Assembly: GCA_028291285.1 (NCBI GenBank)
Contig: JAQGIJ010000351.1
Location: forward strand, 1 to 6,718
Length of the DNA: 6,718 bases
Direction of reading: 5' to 3'
Source of the DNA: Phenylobacterium sp.
GTDB lineage: Bacteria; Pseudomonadota; Alphaproteobacteria; Caulobacterales; Caulobacteraceae
The notes under the pieces are model-generated. The model searched no databases. It was not told the origin of the DNA and saw only the letters and a program-made list of their open reading frames with translations. The first letter of the stretch is position 1, and every line of letters starts with the position of its first letter. Position numbers and translations under genes: made by a program. Below, one piece after another: positions 5,261-6,718 of the stretch.

Positions 5261-6259
5261 ATGAGAGATTTCAAGGGTATGAAGCGCCAGCGCGGCCGCG
5301 GCCGCGGCGGCGGCAGCAGCGGCGGCGGCAAGCCGCAGCAGCAGAACGCCAACCGGGCCTTCGATTCGAACGGCCCCGACAGCGTCAAGGTGCGCGGCAA
5401 CGCCCAGACTGTGTTCGAGAAGTACCAGCAGCTGGCGCGTGACGCGAACGCCGCAGGCGACCGGGTGCTGGGCGAGAACTATCTGCAGCACGCGGAGCAC
5501 TATTTCCGCCTGCTGCGCGCGTTGCAGCCGCAGCGGCCCGCGTCCGAGATCCTCGGGCGCGATCAGTTCGCCTCGGGCTACGACATCGACTTCGAGGACG
5601 AGGGCATGCAGGCCCAGTCGGAGGCCGCCGACGAGGCCGCCGCCGAGGGCGAGGCCGACGGCGAGAACCGCTGGCAGGGCCGCGACGACCGTCCCCGGGA
5701 CGACCGGCAACGCGACGACCGGCAACGCGACGATCGGCAACGGGACGACCGCCCGAGAGACGAGCGGCCGAGAGACGAGCGGCCCCGCGACGAGCGGCCG
5801 AGAGACGACCGGCCTCGGGACGAGCGCCCGCGCGACCGCTTCGAAGGCCGCGAGCGCCCGGCGGGCGAGGTGCGCGCCGGGGGTGACCGTGACGGCGGAC
5901 GCCGCGAGCGTTGGCAGGGCCGCGACGACCGCGGCCGTGACCGCGGCGAGCAGCGCGCCGGGGACGACCGCCGCGATCGGCCAGACCGCCCAGAGCAGCG
6001 CCCCGAGCGCGACCCGCTGCCGGTGGTGGAGCCGCAACCCGCGCCGCTGGCGGCGCAGGACGAGCGGCCCTCGCCGGTGCTGCGCGACGCCGAGGGCGGC
6101 GAGAGCCATGCACCCGCCTTCCTGCAGGCCCCGGCCACGCCTCGCCCCGAAAGCGGCGAGGAAGACGCTCCGGCCCGCCGACCGCGCCGCCGACGCGCGC
6201 CGCGCAGCTTCGAAGGCGGCGACGTGCCGCCGTCGTCGAACGAAACCGAAGGCGCCTGA
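5261..6259 (+). CDS. DUF4167-domain protein with charged pentapeptide repeats
   Basis: DUF4167 proteins occur in Alphaproteobacteria and have no established function; a role with RNA is suggested here only by composition. The protein has 332 residues. Residues 1-25 are Arg/Gly-rich (MKRQRGRGRGGG at 7-18). The conserved domain spans about 28-100 and includes VKVRGNAQTVFEKYQQLARD (43-62) and GENYLQHAEHYFRLLRAL (71-88). An acidic stretch (109-136) leads to ten tandem pentapeptides of the type RDDR(P/Q) or RDERP (141-190), then more Arg/Asp/Pro-rich disordered sequence and a basic patch RRPRRRRAPR (306-315). There is no signal peptide or membrane segment, so it is cytoplasmic. The start ATG 5261 lacks a clear ribosome site; ATG 5279 is an alternative, but MRDFKGMKRQRG resembles known family N-termini. 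The gene ends in TGA just before a strong terminator. A long antisense frame over it is a composition artefact. Confidence 0.93.
   Translation: MRDFKGMKRQRGRGRGGGSSGGGKPQQQNANRAFDSNGPDSVKVRGNAQTVFEKYQQLARDANAAGDRVLGENYLQHAEHYFRLLRALQPQRPASEILGRDQFASGYDIDFEDEGMQAQSEAADEAAAEGEADGENRWQGRDDRPRDDRQRDDRQRDDRQRDDRPRDERPRDERPRDERPRDDRPRDERPRDRFEGRERPAGEVRAGGDRDGGRRERWQGRDDRGRDRGEQRAGDDRRDRPDRPEQRPERDPLPVVEPQPAPLAAQDERPSPVLRDAEGGESHAPAFLQAPATPRPESGEEDAPARRPRRRRAPRSFEGGDVPPSSNETEGA
5672..5691 (+). repeat. 20-base direct repeat, copy 1 (second copy at 5912-5931)
   Basis: TGGCAGGGCCGCGACGACCG occurs identically at 5672-5691 and 5912-5931, 240 bases apart in the same frame, each coding for WQGRDDR. Copy 1 leads directly into the pentapeptide array and copy 2 into a shorter RDDRGRDRG stretch, suggesting that the two segments arose by duplication. 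Confidence 0.85.
5681..5830 (+). repeat. Ten tandem 15-bp repeats encoding RDDRQ/RDERP
   Basis: Ten in-frame 15-bp units encode R-D-(D/E)-R-(P/Q). Copies 2-4 form one similar block (RDDRQ with codons GACCGGCAA or close variants), and copies 6, 7, 8 and 10 another (RDERP). Copies 6, 7 and 9 begin with AGA, a codon otherwise rare in such GC-rich sequence. The block structure suggests local duplication. Confidence 0.9.
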
Positions 6260-6266
6260 ACACGAG

Positions 6267-6296
6267 AAAGCCCGCGGCGCGTCGCGGGCTTTTTTC
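6267..6296. terminator. Intrinsic terminator after the DUF4167 gene
   Basis: AAGCCCGCG (6268-6276) pairs with CGCGGGCTT (6283-6291) across a 6-base loop and runs into a T-tract (6290-6295), a textbook Rho-independent terminator for the plus strand, 8 bases past the stop. On the minus strand the stem is followed by TTTCTCG, so it may also serve the convergent zinc-ribbon gene ending at 6336. Confidence 0.93.
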
Positions 6297-6335
6297 ATTG
6301 CGAAGCGATCGCGTCCCCGCGGGGCGTGGATCAGC

Positions 6336-6539
6336 TCAAAGCTGGTTGATCTCGCCGCAGCCGCACTTCACCACGACGTCACGCAGATCGGCGGGGTCGG
6401 CGGTGGCCAGGATGACGCTGTCGCAGGCCCCGCAGCGGTAGCCCGTCTGGTCCGCCTCGGGCAGCGGCGGCTGGGCGGCGATCACGGTGCGGCGCCCGAT
6501 GAACAGCCCCGGCACAGTGCGCATCTGGATGAACGACAT
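6336..6539 (-). CDS. Small four-cysteine zinc-ribbon-like protein (67 aa)
   Basis: No named family recognised. The chosen start, ATG at 6537-6539 on the minus strand, has a GAGG ribosome site (6547-6550) at 7-base spacing; a longer frame beginning at 6608 would add 23 residues but run through a palindrome and the ribosome site, so the shorter form is preferred. The protein is 67 residues with Cys36 and Cys39 (CGAC) and Cys59 and Cys61 (CGC), spaced like a small metal-binding ribbon; zinc binding is inferred. The N-terminus (MSFIQMRTVPGLFIGRRTVI) is hydrophobic and basic without a signal peptide. It could be a small regulator or an assembly factor with a nucleic-acid or protein partner. It ends in TGA and converges on the DUF4167 gene. 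Confidence 0.75.
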   Translation of the reverse strand: MSFIQMRTVPGLFIGRRTVIAAQPPLPEADQTGYRCGACDSVILATADPADLRDVVVKCGCGEINQL

Positions 6540-6557
6540 CGGCTTACCTCGAAACTT

Positions 6558-6572
6558 GGCCGTGACACGGCC
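6558..6572. repeat. 15-base palindrome in the leader of the zinc-ribbon gene
   Basis: GGCCGTG-A-CACGGCC is a perfect inverted repeat with 7-base arms around one base, lying 7 bases upstream of the GAGG ribosome site of the minus-strand gene. It may form an RNA hairpin next to the ribosome site or be an operator. The geometry equals that of the palindrome at 5214-5228, but the sequence differs. Confidence 0.55.
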
Positions 6573-6718
6573 CTCTCTTACCGCATCGCACAACGCTCGC
6601 CCATGCATTTTGCTGCATCGCCAAACGGCGATATGCCGGATGGCCGGAAACGAGGCGCCTGCGCCGCGCCCGTTGCGGCCCGGAGGCAGAGGGGGTTAGC
6701 TCAGGCCATGGGCGCAGA
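6573..6718. other. Right-edge region without a supported gene
   Basis: I see no convincing coding frame here. It contains a small inverted repeat ATGCA-TTTTGC-TGCAT (6603-6618), presumably within or near the promoter region of the zinc-ribbon gene, and a G-rich stretch at 6681-6694. An ATG at 6708-6710 (plus strand) could begin the next gene, but only 11 bases are visible and the purine-rich sequence before it is spaced rather far for a ribosome site. Confidence 0.3.

Noticed and set aside
5204..6298. 364-residue minus-strand frame with PLVSRPLV-type repeats
   Set aside because: The repeats are the reverse complement of the RDDRQ/RDERP array of the DUF4167 gene; the frame also spans the promoter and terminator of that gene.
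6540..6608. Longer form of the zinc-ribbon protein starting at 6608
   Set aside because: The extra 23 codons pass through a perfect palindrome and the GAGG ribosome site of the shorter form; no ribosome site precedes 6608.
6689..6718. GGGGGTTAGCTCAGG at the right edge, resembling the 5' part of a tRNA (acceptor and D-arm)
   Set aside because: The expected second half of the D-stem (GAGC) is not present; the following GGGCGCAGA pairs with a mismatch, and the sequence ends before any further tRNA part can be tested.

Overview
The window is a chromosomal stretch of a GC-rich alphaproteobacterium, most likely a Caulobacteraceae member (Caulobacter/Phenylobacterium-like). This is inferred from the very high GC in third codon positions, a peptide release factor 1 of alphaproteobacterial type, the presence of prmC followed by a DUF4167 gene (a family essentially restricted to Alphaproteobacteria), and promoter-like sequences of the form TTGtgg...GCTAG that match the Caulobacter housekeeping sigma-factor consensus. 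I see no phage, transposon, CRISPR or defence genes: this is mainly a housekeeping neighbourhood with several small uncharacterised proteins.

Left part (1-984): the last 31 codons of an unidentified plus-strand gene; a 97-residue all-beta-looking small protein (plus strand); a hairpin between convergent genes; and a minus-strand 101-residue protein with one membrane segment and an Ala/Ser-rich tail. The next 135 bases are a divergent region with a plausible promoter for prfA.

Central part (985-5012): prfA (release factor RF1, GTG start), then a convergent minus-strand BrkB/YihY-family membrane protein whose 3' end runs 68 bases into prfA, then a plus-strand pair of a MOSC-domain protein and prmC, with stop and start codons overlapping by 10 bases. 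PrmC methylates the glutamine of the GGQ motif of release factors, so enzyme and substrate are both here. In many bacteria prfA and prmC are directly adjacent; here the BrkB and MOSC genes lie between them.

Right part (5013-6718): a 248-base gene-free leader with several inverted repeats, two of which are mutually exclusive, and a promoter-like pair. It precedes a DUF4167 protein with an Arg/Gly-rich N-terminus and ten tandem copies of a charged pentapeptide (RDDRQ/RDERP). A strong intrinsic terminator follows. A convergent minus-strand gene then encodes a 67-residue four-cysteine, zinc-ribbon-like protein. The last ~110 bases hold no supported gene apart from a possible start codon at the very edge.

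No obviously new multi-gene system is present. The points most worth a second look are the structured leader and variable-looking repeat array of the DUF4167 gene, the antisense overlap of the BrkB gene with prfA, the MOSC gene's nearly leaderless promoter arrangement, and two 15-base palindromes of the same geometry in the leaders of two different genes.
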